Under the pieces are notes generated by a model. It was not told where the DNA came from. It made no database searches and saw only the letters and a list, made by a program, of their open reading frames with translations. From assembly GCF_030272615.1 (NCBI RefSeq), contig NC_081408.1, forward strand, positions 199,046,841 through 199,110,840: 64,000 nucleotides of DNA, read 5' to 3'. This DNA comes from Cryptomeria japonica (taxonomy: Eukaryota > Streptophyta > Pinopsida > Cupressales > Cupressaceae). Below, in pieces: positions 45,335 to 57,840 of this stretch (within the stretch, counting starts at the first letter, position 1; every line of letters begins with the position of its first letter). Both the position numbers and the translations under genes were made by a program.

Positions 45335-46330
45335 TGTTGATGAGTGTTTTATGCACATAACATTTCAGAATAAAATGCCAAAGTAATTTACCCTCTCTTG
45401 AACAAAATCACCTCAGATGCTAAGGGTAAAATCAACTAAAATGATTCCAAGGTTTCTACATGTCAGGTCTTGACGAGTGGGTAACTCAATGGTCGATGTG
45501 AATTGCTGTGTTCACTTGGGGACTTACACAAATGTTAGGATTATCTTCTTTGATCATGAAATATGCGGAATAGGTGTGATGACAACATAGGATTTAGCAA
45601 TGTAGTTCTGGACTTAATTCTTACTAAAAAATGGGCAAAAGGAATAGAGTTCAGGAAATCTATTCTAGGCCTAGGAATTTAGGAAATGATGAACAAGTTT
45701 AGTGGAATCAAACTAGGCAAGGTCTCACAAACAGGTATTGACACAAGCTTAGTGCAATCGTCTAAAGTATACTCAAGGATTTTCAGACTATCACCATCAA
45801 ACGTTGACACCATCCAAGTTGATGCTTGTCAAGGGACGCGTAATAGTTGAACTTAACCTTACTCAAATTTTCAGTCGACCACACAAGGCGCACTTACCAA
45901 CGGCAAGAGGCTAGTGGAATGGATTAAGGATTCCACACAAATATATTCAACAAATCTTTCACTCAATCTAATAAACATGAAAATAAATTCTAATCTAACT
46001 TGGAGGAATTGAGAACCATGAATGCAAAGACAACATTTGAAGAGCAAAATCACCAACAATTGAACAATGATTTAGATTCAAATAGCTGCAACATATACCA
46101 ACAATTCTACAAAAACTCTCTTACAAATGAGAGACAAGGAGGTATATATAGAGTCTCATACAAAATGGATGGCCAAGATTAAAACTAAATCAAGGGCCAA
46201 GATCATGCCAACAAAACCCTAGAATTGCCCTAATTAGGGTTTACATCAAAAATGGTGCCACCAACATATGGCCCAATAAAAAGATACCTAGTCATCAAAT
46301 ATGGAATCTTCTAGAAGATTCTTCCCTGCG
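45335..46330 (-). repeat. LTR of the CCCTAATTAGGG family, inverted copy
   Basis: It begins TGTTGATGAG on the plus strand and matches the reverse complement of 48953-49889 in order: CTCTCTTGA..AAATCACC, GGTTTCTACATGTCAGGTCT, the ACAAATGAGAG plus TATATATAG promoter region, and CCCTAATTAGGG near 46230. The right limit is vague; similarity fades after about 46250. Confidence 0.65.
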
Positions 46331-46347
46331 CGCCATTTGAGCGTTAG

Positions 46348-48952
46348 ATGTACTACTTCATCAACGAGATAACTATCGGAGCAAAGATGATTGATTGGGC
46401 AAAGATTATAAGTAAAAAACTTGATGACCAACTAAAGAACTTAGAGGAGAATAGGACATTTTATATGAGTTCCTATTTAGTGTACTCTCTTGCTCGAACC
46501 TACAGATATAGAGGACTCACCTGTAGAGGAGAAGTGGGAAATAAGGAAAATTAGTTTGCAATTTATGATTGCTACCCACAACTGCACCTGGAAGAAAAAT
46601 TTCACTTCAAGAGAGTCAACGATACATTCTTGATGCATATTACTAGGACGCTCCAAGGTGGTCTTCATCAAAGGCTCTCTCAAGAATCTAAGGATTTTAT
46701 CAGCAGAATCGGGCATCGGTACATCCAATACCCTAGATTTACTTATCTAAGAATTTAGGGATTCTCTAGACCTCCTTACAAGTTACCTATGTATCCCACC
46801 AACATGGTAGTGTTGCTCAAAGTTGTTAGGTAGCTTGAAAATTATATGTTTGTTCAAAGAGAGAAGCAAAAGAAGGCAGGAACATCTTCTCTCACTTTTG
46901 GAAATGGATTGGAGACATGTCCATCATCACAGGCTACCGCTAGTGTTGAAAAGGAGCTTGCTTGGTACCCATTCTTCTAGTGTAAGGCCAGAAAACATTT
47001 TGACCCTTTTCACTAGATGAAAAAGGTTGATGGAGAGATATTCGAGCATAGACCTAACCTCGAAGACTATTGGGCTTATGCAATTGATAGTTTTGAAATC
47101 GGAAGGAGATTGTGGTCCAAACTTCCCCTAAATTTGATTAGAGTAACAGAAGTGTTTCGAGTGCCAAATTAGCTTGAAGATGATCCTGAGTTTGAACAAC
47201 CTCACTTTGATAAACTGAGAAATGAGCCCCTTGCCTTGGTTGATTGGTCGGATTTTGAGAGGTCTGATTTGGGCGACCTCATGAGACCAGTGATTGAATA
47301 TTCAAAATGGTGGGCAACGGAGAAGACAAAGGGTCTTAAATCCAAAGGTATCAATCTCACATATGATCTCATGGGAACCAACGAATCGATGTCTTCAAAC
47401 CATGGTGTTTCGTCAAGTGTTCGATCCAAAAAAAGGAAAGAACCCACTGAAAATTCTTTGAGGGGTAAAGGAAAGAAAATAGTTGGAGATGCAAGTAGAT
47501 AGTATAAATTTGATGAGGGTCATTCGACCTTAAGTGTTGCATCCACTGCTCCAATCAGGGCTACAGCTAATGAACAGAGAATATATGTTGATATATGGGG
47601 TAATGAAGTAAGAGCTCCTTCCCCTTCAGTGGATGAGATAATGAAAGAATCAGCTCAAGAGCCAAATTCTGCTAGGAATGTAGAAGTTGAAGAACCTGAG
47701 CCGCTAAGGGAATTCCTAGATGGTATAGTTACAGGACCAAAAGGAATAGAGGATAAGTTTGATGAAAGTGGCATGGAGCAGTCAACCATTCCAAATTGGT
47801 TCAGGGAAAGAATAAAGGCTAAGACTCCTCAGGAAGCTCATTCAGAAGAGAACGCAACAACATTCTTGGCTATGGTGAGTAAACCAGTTGAGGTAAGACC
47901 ACCCAAACTAGCTAAGAGGTTCTCTTTAATTCAAAGAGAGAGCAGGATACAGGACAGTTCAGGTGGCAGTAGGCAGGGAAAACTCAGGATAACATCACTC
48001 CTGAGGATTATAAAATCACTACTATAAATTTGGGTAAGCGTACTCAAGCCCAAGAGATCCAAGATTTTGATGATTCTTGCAACGCTCTCAAGGCAAGAAT
48101 AACCAAGGAAAAAGAAAAAGAAAGAAGGTTGAAGATGAAAATGAGCAATGGAAGAGATATGTCCAACATTTGACAAAACCTATAGATCGAGAGGAGGTAC
48201 CTGTTACTCCGCCCATACCTCTTCCACAAGAATCGTTAAAGGATTATGAGGACATGAAGGCAATTTTCAGAGAAGCTAGGGAATGGACGGCCGATGCCTC
48301 AGAACGTGCTGACATACTTATTGAGAACCCGATATCAGCACATGACTCTACATCTTCCTTGTTGAGTAGAATTCAAGACACAGCCGAAGTTTGGGAGGAT
48401 ATTGAGGATATTCAGAGAAGAATCATTCCATGTCTAAAAGTAATCAGAGGACTTTCTCGGCAGGATCTTATAGACAGAAAAGTCATCCAACCCAATGACC
48501 TATATGATTTCAGTTCTTGGTACTTTGCCTTGGTTACAAGGGTCGAATCTTTCAGAAAATCTGAGGCTAAGTGTTCAGAAATTGAAAAGACCATCAAAGA
48601 TATTCAAGACAAGGTCTTCTTTGTGGCAGCTGAGATATTGCAACAGAATGAGGTGCAAGAGAAGCATCTGCGTGCAGAGAATTTGAGGGCCAAAGTTTAA
48701 GGAAACTTCTTCAAAGTTTCAAGGCCATTTCTCAGAGAAGATCTCTCCAGAGTTTCGAGCTTCACGCGCATGGATGAAAATTTCTTGACACAAGCAATTG
48801 GCTGGGAAGACACTCTCGCCACCTGTTCTGATGACGTGGATATGGTCAACTTCCAAATTAGCAACTTGCCAAGTGTCACCATAGAGGAGGTGCGACTTCT
48901 TGTGTCTAGGTACATTGAATCCACAAAAAAGGAAACTGGCCACTCACCTCAA
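46348..48952 (+). pseudogene. Long decayed accessory ORF of an LTR element (coiled-coil end)
   Basis: About 870 codons can be followed rightward with stops at several points and a few frame changes. It starts MYYFINEITIGAKMIDWAKI, then YLVYSLARTYRYRG. A mid part near 46600-46740 has LHLEEKFHF and FISRIGHRYIQYPRF, and another has LEDYWAYAIDSFEIGRRLW. A Lys-rich, probably nuclear-targeting stretch follows (SVRSKKRKEP), then Glu/Pro-rich sequence. From 48077 to 48700 the helices are rich in Glu/Lys/Gln (KCSEIEKTIKDIQDK), consistent with a coiled coil. The frame runs into the LTR start at 48953. The first helix pair resembles a block in the Ty3/gypsy extra ORF at 7588-9120 in spacing of key residues. 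No enzymatic motif is seen; function is unknown. Confidence 0.55.
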
Positions 48953-49592
48953 TGAGAATAGCAGCTGCGCCACTTGTCTTCTTCTTGTCCATTTTAACTA
49001 TTAGAGTTTGGGGAAACCCTAATTAGGGTTTTAAACTTTTAATTTGAGCCCTTGATCATTGTTCGATCTCGGTCGTTCAAAATTTTTGAACTCCTATATA
49101 AGGTTGGCTCCTCTCATTTGGAGAGTGTGAGGTTTTTGAAATATTGTTGCATGAAGATCATTTTCGCAAATAATATATTACATGTGTGCTTTCTCTTAAG
49201 GCTTTCTAATCGCTATTGTTTGAGTGATTAAGCAAGGTTTTCAATTTCTTCCACCAAATAGTTAAAATTTATTTCATGTTATTAGATTGAATGAAAGATC
49301 TGATAAGTATTGGTTTATGGTGTATCTTTGCTCATACTTTTGGTGAATGGATGATTTTCATTTACTGTGCAAAGTTAGTCTGAGCTTTTCATTTTATGTA
49401 TGCTTAAACTTCCGATCATAAGCACATCCCTTTAAGATTGCATCCACTTCTTTTAGTTGTCCTAAGTGAGGCAAAGCAAAGTGTGGTTACTGAGTTCACC
49501 AAATCAATACCGTCTCTCGAATTCCTAGGATTATAGTAGATCTCTCAACCCTTATCTCTTTTACCTTTTTGAAGTCTTAAATCCCGAAAATC

Positions 49593-49642
<50 letters not shown>

Positions 49643-49889
49643 ATTGAAAAATCCATCTAAATCCCAAAATTGTTGACAATCTGTCCAAGCGTAGGTCCCT
49701 TTGTGTATTGCCAGCAAATCACAACGCCCATTGAGCTTATCCACACGTCAAGACCTGACTAAAGAAACCTTGGAATTGCCATATGATCTTCTAGCAATCT
49801 TAGCATACATGGTGATTTTTCAAGAGAGGATAAATTATCTTTGGGTACTTTCTTCTAATGTTTGGTAGATGATAAAACAAACACTAACA
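48953..49889 (+). repeat. LTR of the CCCTAATTAGGG family (after the accessory ORF)
   Basis: It starts TGAGAATAGC and ends CACTAACA. It holds AACCCTAATTAGGGTTTT, a TATA region (CCTATATAAGG), a TCATTTGGAGAGTGTGAGG phrase and the tail AATGTTTGGTAGATGATAAA. It aligns closely with 55326-56216 over nearly its whole length. Confidence 0.8.
49595..49638 (+). repeat. (GA)22 microsatellite inside an LTR
   Basis: Forty-four bases of pure GA. The homologous LTR at 55326-56216 has only an A-run followed by GAGAGAG at the matching place, so this is a local expansion. Confidence 0.93.
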
Positions 49890-51452
49890 AGTAGTAATCC
49901 TTTTGCAGAGACATTGAGACACCTATGAGGTCCATTGGCCAATCGTTCAAGGAACAGACCAATTCGAGTGGTGGGAACTTGGAAATCAGAATAAATTAAG
50001 GAATAGAAGGGCTTCAACGACAGTTGGGGAAAGAGCGATTGCAAAGGTTAGGAGAATTAATATCAGCGAATCTCAATACTGAATATTAATGTATCATTGA
50101 TAGGGAGTCCAAAGAGTTTTGATACAAGTTTGGTGTTCTAATCTTAATCTTGGTTCTCCTGGTATTTTCTGCAAAGTGAAGGTTAGAGTTCACTACTTGT
50201 AATTTCTATTCCAACTCTAGGAATGAAAGCAAATTGACCATCTGGTAGAAATGTGCTCTTTATTATCTCGGTTACGATGTATATGCAAATTTGTATATCA
50301 TTTATGAACCTGAATTAAGTTTGTTAAAGTAAACTCAGATTTGAACACATTCATTTTGATGTTTTAAGGAGGATAGTGTTGTTTTTCTATTATGTTTGTT
50401 TAGAGATCTTATATAATGTGATTCTGAATTTGAATCCTTCAGTCATAACATGAACAACATATGCAAATATAGTTATACATATATACATATGTTTAATCAT
50501 TAGGGTTAGGCAAATACATCATATTCATTGATTATCAATAACGCAAGCATATTAGAGTTAAGAGAAAAGACAAGATGGGTCCACCTGAAGCCATTTCTAC
50601 ACCAAGCCTAAAAGTGGATATCTACCACAACCCTCTTTCTTGGCGGCTTGTACATGCTTTTCCCAGCCATGTCTTGTCTCCCTACAGTCAATTGCCACCT
50701 TGTGGAGTTGGGCGGAGGTTGTAAGGGGTTACTTGACTCCGTAAGTGCCCTCTTTGTCCTAGGCCGCAATGGTCCTTCTAGGATGGCCTACTTACGAGCC
50801 CGCTCGCCACCCAATATGCATAACTATTCCCTAACAGAGAGGCATACACTTAAGCATAAATCTCACATATAAAGATGCATGCATGTACAACTAAATAATT
50901 GACAAATATGATCTAAGTATTAATTATACCAAGATGTTGAATGTACAGTTAGATTGCAATCCCTCAACTGCTATCGATTGATAGACTGATCTAATATCCA
51001 CTGTTGGTGTTCAATGCTATGTTGGAAGTGTGATCTGCCATTTGGGCATTGGAATGTGTATTGCTTGCTGATCTTGTTATTCTGATTCTTATATTTCTGC
51101 ATAAGTATTTGGGAATGATCGATGATGAATGATGGTGTGTGATATTAATATTTTATGAAGGCATATCTCGCTGATTGCTGATGATAATGGAATCTGAATA
51201 TGTGTTTTCTGATCGCTGAATATGTTTGATGATTGATGATTCTCCCGTGTGACGATTCGATGCTTTGACTTATATATATATATCGCAAGATGGAACAAAG
51301 GGCTATGTCTTTAAACCAATCACAACCCTTTCAAAAGGCACGTCTGCCTATTGGCTTTCCTTAATAGACTGATGCTCTTTTATCTTATTAAAATTGAAGT
51401 CTAAGTGTAGTCGTCCTTCATCACTGATTAATAAACATGTATGAGTATGAAC
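49890..51452. other. Spacer, no gene recognised
   Basis: Mixed sequence with a GC-richer block at about 50580-50830 and a TA run near 51271. I find no coding frame or terminal repeat. The end next to 51453 may be part of an unrecognised 5' LTR, by analogy with the first array unit. Confidence 0.4.
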
Positions 51453-51497
51453 TGTTGTGACCTTTTTCACACATCGCCCCATTGCAAATGGGGACCC
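51453..51497 (+). promoter_or_regulatory. Conserved leader with palindrome, possible U5/PBS junction (copy 2)
   Basis: It reads TGTTGTGACCTTTTTCACAC, then ATCGCCCCATTGC, AAATGGGGACCCTC, and nearly matches 36913-36958. CCCCATT and AATGGGG form a perfect 7-bp inverted repeat around GCA. Both copies precede tandem arrays by about 400-600 bp. Confidence 0.5.
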
Positions 51498-52084
51498 TCT
51501 CTTTTCCTGCTCTCTAGGGTTTTTGTTAGTGCCTGTGGCCTTCCGCTTCAGTTTTGCCAAGCCTTGCTCAGTTTTGAACGGTTCGAGTCCTAGAGATTGA
51601 AAGTTAGTTCTTGCAAGCCAAGTGATAACATAGTCTGAATACCATCAAAGTGCCTAGAAAGACCAAAGGACGAAGATCGCAATTGATTTGGACGAATTTG
51701 AACAACTTTCTATTTTTAGAAAGTTAGCTTTTTTGCTTTTTCCTATTTTTTAGGAAGTTTCATTTTTGGCATTTTTAGCCCAATCCCCGGTATGGCTATT
51801 TTTAGAAAGTTTTCCCTATTTTTTAGGGATACCTGCTTTTTGCTTTTTCAGAGTGGGGACCTAGGGTTTGTAGTGATACCACTGACCTGCTTCGATCGCG
51901 ATCAAGAATTTCCAAGTTTTGACCTAAAAAGCTACGTTCCTACATTTTAGGGGTCAAGATGCTTCAGATTGTTTGCCTGAGTATGGATTTCAAATTTCAA
52001 GTTAATCTAGTTAAAATTGATAAAATTGTGAAATTTTGAAATTTTCCAAATATTTTCCAAAGTCTGGCTAATGAATAATGTTGA

Positions 52085-53620
52085 GTGTTATGGCAGGTGA
52101 TGAAAACTCCACCCAAGGAGCTAATGATGGAGAGATGTTCAAAACTCCACCTTTGAAGAGGTCATCCAAAAGTCTACCATCCTTGGTGAAGGCTCAAAAC
52201 TCCACCTTGCCTAGAGCCTCCAAAAGTCTGCCATGCTTGAAGAGGTCATTCAAAACTCCGCCCTTGAAGAGGTCATCCAAAAGTCCACCCTCATGGTGAA
52301 GTGAAGAAAGTCCGCCTGCTTGAGATGCCTTCAAACTCCGCCCTGCAAGCACGGTCAAGTTAAAAAAGTCTGCCCTGGCAAAGAGTCATGATGTCTATGA
52401 AACTCCGCCCTATGCCAAGAGTCTTCAAAAGTCTGCCATGCTCAAACATGAAAGAGGTAGCCAAAAACTCCACCCAAGCATAATGATGGAGGTGTCTTTA
52501 AAGTCCGCCCTTGGAGGTAGTCTCAAAGTTCGCTCTACTTGGTGAAGTCCCAAAGTCCACCCTTGGAGGTAGCCTCTCAAAACCCCGCCCTACCCATGCA
52601 TAATGATAGAGATGCTTCAAAAGTCCGCCCTAGAAGGAAGGCATATGAAGCGAACATTAAAAGTCCGCCCATGGAGAGAGCTAAAAAATCCGCCCTATGG
52701 AGATGCTATAAAAAGTCCGCCCAAGGTGATGATGAATGGATGTCTATGAAAGTCCGCCCTTGAAGCATGTGTCTCAAACTCCGCCCCACTTGGTGATCTC
52801 TTGAAACTCCACCCATGATCATGAACAAGTCAAAGTCCGCCTTGGAGGTAGTCTTCAAAGTCCACCTTGTGGGATGATCGGAAGTGAAGTAGCTTCAAAA
52901 CTCCGCCCTATGGAGATGCCTAGAAAGTCCGCCTTGTGGGATGATAGCAAGTGAAGTGGCTTCAAAACTCCGCCCTATGAAAGATGTCTTCAAAGTCCGC
53001 CCTCTTCAAAGTCTGCCTTGGTGATGGTCTTGAGCTTCCAAAAGTCCGCCTTGGAGCATAAGGTAGAAAGTTTGCCCATGATGCCAAGCCTACAAAAGTC
53101 CGCCCTATGAGATGATGGTGAATGGTGTGCAAGCTTCTCAAAAGTCCACCTAAGGTGATGAAGGAAGATGCCTATCTCTCCAAACTCCGCCTAGAAGATG
53201 ATTTCAAAGCAACACTTAAACTCCGCCCTTGGTGATCTCTTGAAAGTCCGCCCTTGGTGCTCTCTTGAAAGTCTGCCCTCCAAGCAAAGTAGTGGAGCCT
53301 AAGAATTGAACTCCACCCTATGAAGTGAAAGGTTCTCAAACATGAAAAGTCCACCTTGGAGGTAGAAGAAAAGTTCGCCCTCCTTGGTGAAGTCTTCAAA
53401 GTTCGCCTTGGAGGTAGAAGAAAAGTCCGCCCTCCTTGGTGAAGTCTTCAAAGTCCGCCTTGGAGGTAGAAGAAAAGTCCACCTTGGAGGTAGACATGAT
53501 GAAGTTAAGACATAAAGTGCACATAAACATAAGGAAAGTTCCCACTCTATAAAAGTCCAACTTTGCCTTGCAACACAATGAGAAATAAACTTCATGAAGT
53601 TCGCCTAAGTCAAAGGTGAA
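52085..53620 (+). repeat. Array of about fifty AAAGTCCGCC / AAACTCCGCC cores
   Basis: The core AAA(G/C)TCCGCC(C/T), with variants TCCACC, TCTGCC and TTCGCC, recurs every 20-50 bp, about fifty times by eye. Between cores are loosely related fillers such as CTTGGTGATCTCTTG, GGAGGTAG and TATGGAGATGCC. The right end (53340-53490) is more regular, with TTGGAGGTAGAAGAAAAGT repeated. A 73-codon frame from the ATG at 52078 reads Lys-Ser-Pro-Pro-type repeats (KTPPLKRSSKS) before a stop, so an ancestral coding repeat is possible. Confidence 0.85.
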
Positions 53621-54517
53621 GCCAAAAATATTTGCTAAGTATTGAGAATAGGAAATACTCCTTGGTGATGTCATCCAAATCTTCATAAGATTCGAACTAA
53701 GTTCCAAATTAGAAAGTTTAAAAAGAGATATTTGAAGATCAAATATGAAGTGGAAAATCAAATTAGAAAGTTGTAAAATGAAGGATTTGAACTTAAGGAA
53801 GATGACATTGCAACTCAAAATCAAATTGGAAACTTTCTCAAGGTTGAAATCGAATTAGAAACATGAATTGGAAAAGATCTGCGTGTTTCTAATTGCAAAT
53901 TCAAATTTCATTACAAATACCTTCTTCACTTCTTCATTCTCACACATAAGGTTCGAACTTTCTGAGCAAGTTAAGAGTAATATCAAGAGTTATTTTGCAG
54001 ATTGGAGGTGTTGGAAGGTGATCTCTTGCAGATTGAGCGAACTCTTGAAGGAGTTTTATTTTTCAACCTGATTCTTATCAAGTATCTGCAGATTTTTGGA
54101 GTATACCTAGTAGCAGGCAGATCATTCGAATTTTCTGAGTTTTCCTAAAGATCTTTCTGTCTTCTTGTCTTTTCTTCTCTCCCCATCGAAGGTGAAGTTG
54201 GTTAAGTGCAGATTTATTACATTCTCTGAGTTTTCAAAATTCATTGGAGATGATTTTAGTGGATTTATCCAAATTTTCGGTAAGAAAGATCATGTTGGAC
54301 TGAATGGGATGAGGGTTTTCAAGATTATAAGACCTGGTTTTTGGTTTGAAATCGTAAATATCCCTAGAGTGTAGAGTCTACATGTGACAATTCCATCTTT
54401 TTGAGACTAAGTGTCAAGAATAGAGCAAGAAAACCAACCACTTAGTCATCAAGATCCTAAATATTTAATCTAAGTTCTGATTTCTAACTTAATTTCCTTT
54501 GGTTTTACAGGTCGCAG

Positions 54518-55300
54518 ATGGAAATAGAAGCGGGATCATCATAGAGATCGCAGCTGGAGTTTTAAGCCAAGCGGAGGATTGAGGACAAGTTCATGGGCAA
54601 AGTTCATCCAAGCGTGAAGATAGCCAAAATTTGGCTAAGTATGGGAAATGTTTCACAAAGAAAATTCCAATTTCCTCAATTATGATGAAGGCATGGAGAA
54701 ATTCTTCTCCAAATTTCAGGGTATCAAGAAGGAGGGCATGATCACAGCGAATGTCTGAACAGCTTGATCCTATCATTTCATATTTGCAAGGGGTTATCTA
54801 GAGCTTTCACCCTCCTCTCGTGCAACATAAATTGGGGCCACGAAGAAGCAAGCATAGAGTCATCAACAAGAAATTATTTTAAGAAATTCAACAATTTTCC
54901 TTCTAAGCTTCATGGGCCTGCCAATCATTCCTCCTGAACCAAGAAGAGATCCTAAACCAATACTACAGCCAGACTTGAATTTCAACGACGAGCAAGAAAA
55001 CATCATCACAGAATTATACAGCTTAGCTTGGAGTGTACAAAGAAATTATCCTGACTGGTGTCAAATGTGATTTATCCTTGAAGAGGAGGAAGCGATTACT
55101 AATCGCATTGAAGCACAGATTCAAGGAAAAGAGCAACATCCATTGCCGCCCCAAGGAGTTGATCCAACTCCCGTACTTGCTCCTGCACCGCCTCAACAAG
55201 ATTAGGAATGACTCACGCTGCAGTGGCACCTCGTCATCTTTCCACCAATCAGATTGCTCTAAGTCAACATGCCCAAATTCAATGAACCTGATTTATCCAA
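54518..55300 (+). pseudogene. Decayed ORF after a splice-acceptor-like site, upstream of an LTR (unit 3)
   Basis: It is preceded by TTTGGTTTTACAG and CGCAG directly before an ATG, mirroring unit 1. The best-preserved stretch (about 54912-55195) reads MGLPIIPPEPRRDPKPI, then LNFNDEQENIITELYSLAW and NYPDWCQM. After one stop it continues FILEEEEAITNRIEAQIQ and a Pro-rich end. A frame change then gives THAAVAPRHLSTNQIALSQH. This looks like the acidic, Pro-rich end of a retrotransposon polyprotein or extra ORF; no catalytic motif is visible. Confidence 0.45.
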
Positions 55301-55325
55301 AAAGGAAACTAAACACATACTTTAG

Positions 55326-56216
55326 TGAGAATGGCAACTATGCCACTTGTCATGTTCTCATTCATTCAAACTAATAGAGTTCTGGGAAACCCTAATTAGG
55401 GTTTGTAACTTTCAATCTGGGCCCTTGATCACTATTTGATCTCAGTCGTTCATTTATTTTTGAAAACTATATAAGGCTACCTCCTTCATTTGGAGAGTGA
55501 GAGGTTTTTGACATATTGTTGCGTGAAGGTCATTTCCAAATGATATATTGCATGTGCACTTTCTCTTAAGGCTTTGTAATCTCTGTTGTTTGAATGATTA
55601 GCATGGTTTCAATTTCCTCAACACTTTAGTTAAAATTAATTTAGATTTGCTTACATGTTGTTAGAATTGAATGAAGGATTTGATAAGTGTTAATTGACGC
55701 TGCATCTCTGCTCATACTTTTGGTGAATGGATGATTTCCATTTCACTGTGCAAAGTTAGTCTGAGCCTATCCTCTGTGCCTGCCAACATTTCAATCATAA
55801 GCACAACCCATTGAAGATTGCACCCGCTTTGTGTAGTTGTCCTCAATGTGGCGAAGCAAAGTGTGGTTTCCTGCGAACACCCAGTTGATACCGTCTTTGG
55901 AATTCGTAGGACTAGATCAGCTTTCTAAAACCCTATCCTTTTTTCCCATTTTTGAAAGTCTAAATCCTGGAAAATCTAAAAAAAAAAGAGAGAGCCTAAA
56001 ATTACTAAATCTATCTAAGTCCAAAAGCTTGAAAGACATTTGTTAACGTAAGTCCCCCTTGAGATTTTCAGCAAACACTACCCGAGTAGCTCTCCCACTA
56101 AAGTCGCTTGTTCACACATATAGACCTTGGAATCAGTAGTGATTTTTCAGGAGAGGATAGAATACCTTCGGGTATCTTATTCTAATGTTTGGTAGATGAG
56201 AAAACAAACACCAACA
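55326..56216 (+). repeat. LTR of the CCCTAATTAGGG family (unit 3)
   Basis: It starts TGAGAATGGC and ends CACCAACA, 891 bp, with the palindrome AACCCTAATTAGGGTTT, TATA region ACTATATAAGGC and tail TAATGTTTGGTAGATGAGAA. It is collinear with 48953-49889. No matching 5' LTR is seen upstream within the window. Confidence 0.8.
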
Positions 56217-56814
56217 TGAACCTAGTATCACTGCCTTCTCTAAACCGACCCCCAAGCACTCTTCACTCATTGTGGTCTTCCTTATTATTCTCATCTGCTC
56301 TTCTTAGATTAATTCCTCTTTGTTCCCTAGAGTAACCCAATCTGCAGCACACACACATATATATAGGAGAGTCATGTCTTCCCCGTAAAGTCTCCTCAAA
56401 CTGATGTCTCTTCAAGGATGTTCGTTGCCTCTTTCTGATTACACCACTCATGTTATCTTAACAAAAATTACTCTTTAACACCCGTACCTCTTCACTAACA
56501 ATTAACTATTGTTGTGGTTGTGATCGCACCTTGTCATCAATTAATACATGTGCATCCCTTCCTCTTATTGCTAGATTCATTAAGTTTATGCCTTGATGTA
56601 AAATGCTAACCTCTGAAGTCATTGTCTTCTCATGGTCATTCATAAAGAAAATCGTGGAGTCTTATGAATAAGACCATTTTCTGAGCGATGAGGTCATTTC
56701 TTCATGACGGGACATGACAATTTTTATTTGGATTTTGCTGGTGATTTAAAGTTCTGAATAATTTATTTATGCTAGTCAATTTGGAGATTGAAGAATGTAT
56801 TTAGTTGTGGATTA
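56217..56814. other. Spacer, no gene recognised
   Basis: Sequence between two LTR-like blocks. No coding frame, terminal repeat or structured motif was identified. Confidence 0.45.
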
Positions 56815-57325
56815 TGTTGTTTTGTAGCTAGGTCGGATCCCTTCTAAGGCCGACCTAGTACATAAAATGCTAAGTGGCCTATCGGCCTTAGCATTTTTGG
56901 CATATAACCCTATTTGTGTCAAGCCCTATTTGGGCGATGGGTGTAACTTGTATAATTGGTTGTTATATGTAACTTGTAATAATGATATAGGTCAAGACCT
57001 ATTCATATAACTTGTAAAGCATTTGAAATTATATTGTATCTTGGCGCCAAAATACACAAGATCGACCAAGGGTTATTGTATGTGTCATCTCCTATATATG
57101 AAAGGTGATTTGAAGATCACAAGCAATCAATCACAAGCGAATTATCACTCTCATATGCAACTGATCTCTACACTTCCAAATCTTCCTAGGGCAGCAAATA
57201 CTTGTCTCTGCACCAGCGAATTTGCCTAAGGTGGAGCAAACCTATGCTACTGTTGGCGAGGTCATTCTAAGGCTGAGCGAATACTATCCTGGGCTGTCGA
57301 ACTTGTCTCGGACTGGGCGAAGTGT

Positions 57326-57747
57326 TGATTTTATGGTAGTGCTTGTTAACCACGGGCAAACATCAGATCTGTTGCCTTCCTAACCATAGACGATAAGCTT
57401 TTATCGTCACCCTCGAGCAGACTACATGTCCTTCATGTTATTCAATTCATGAACTTGCATATGTATGAATCAATACCTCCTAATGGACCTTAAGTCAGCC
57501 ATATACTTTTGGCACCAAGGATAGGGTTAGACCTATATATTACAAGTTACATATGAGTCTCCCTTAGTTGCAAGTAACATTTAACTTAATCACAAGTTGC
57601 ATATGCCACAAGTGGTTCGCCCAAATAGGGCCTGCCCCAAATTAGAGTCAACAATTGAGATATCCAAATGCCAAGGCCGACAGGCCACTTGGCATTTTGT
57701 GCACTAGGTCGACCCTAGAAGGAATCCAACCTAGCTACACAACAACA
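57326..57747 (-). repeat. 3' LTR of the minus-strand non-autonomous element
   Basis: 422 bp, collinear with 59092-59503 with few differences. It includes ATTACAAGTTACATATGAGT and AGGTCGACCCTAGAAGGAA. Confidence 0.88.
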
Positions 57748-57840
57748 CTCCCTCTTAGCTAGGGAGGATTCCTTCTGAATAAACAAGTCACATAGTGACT
57801 ACCACCCTGGCTACTCCCATGAATAATACATTCACCATAG

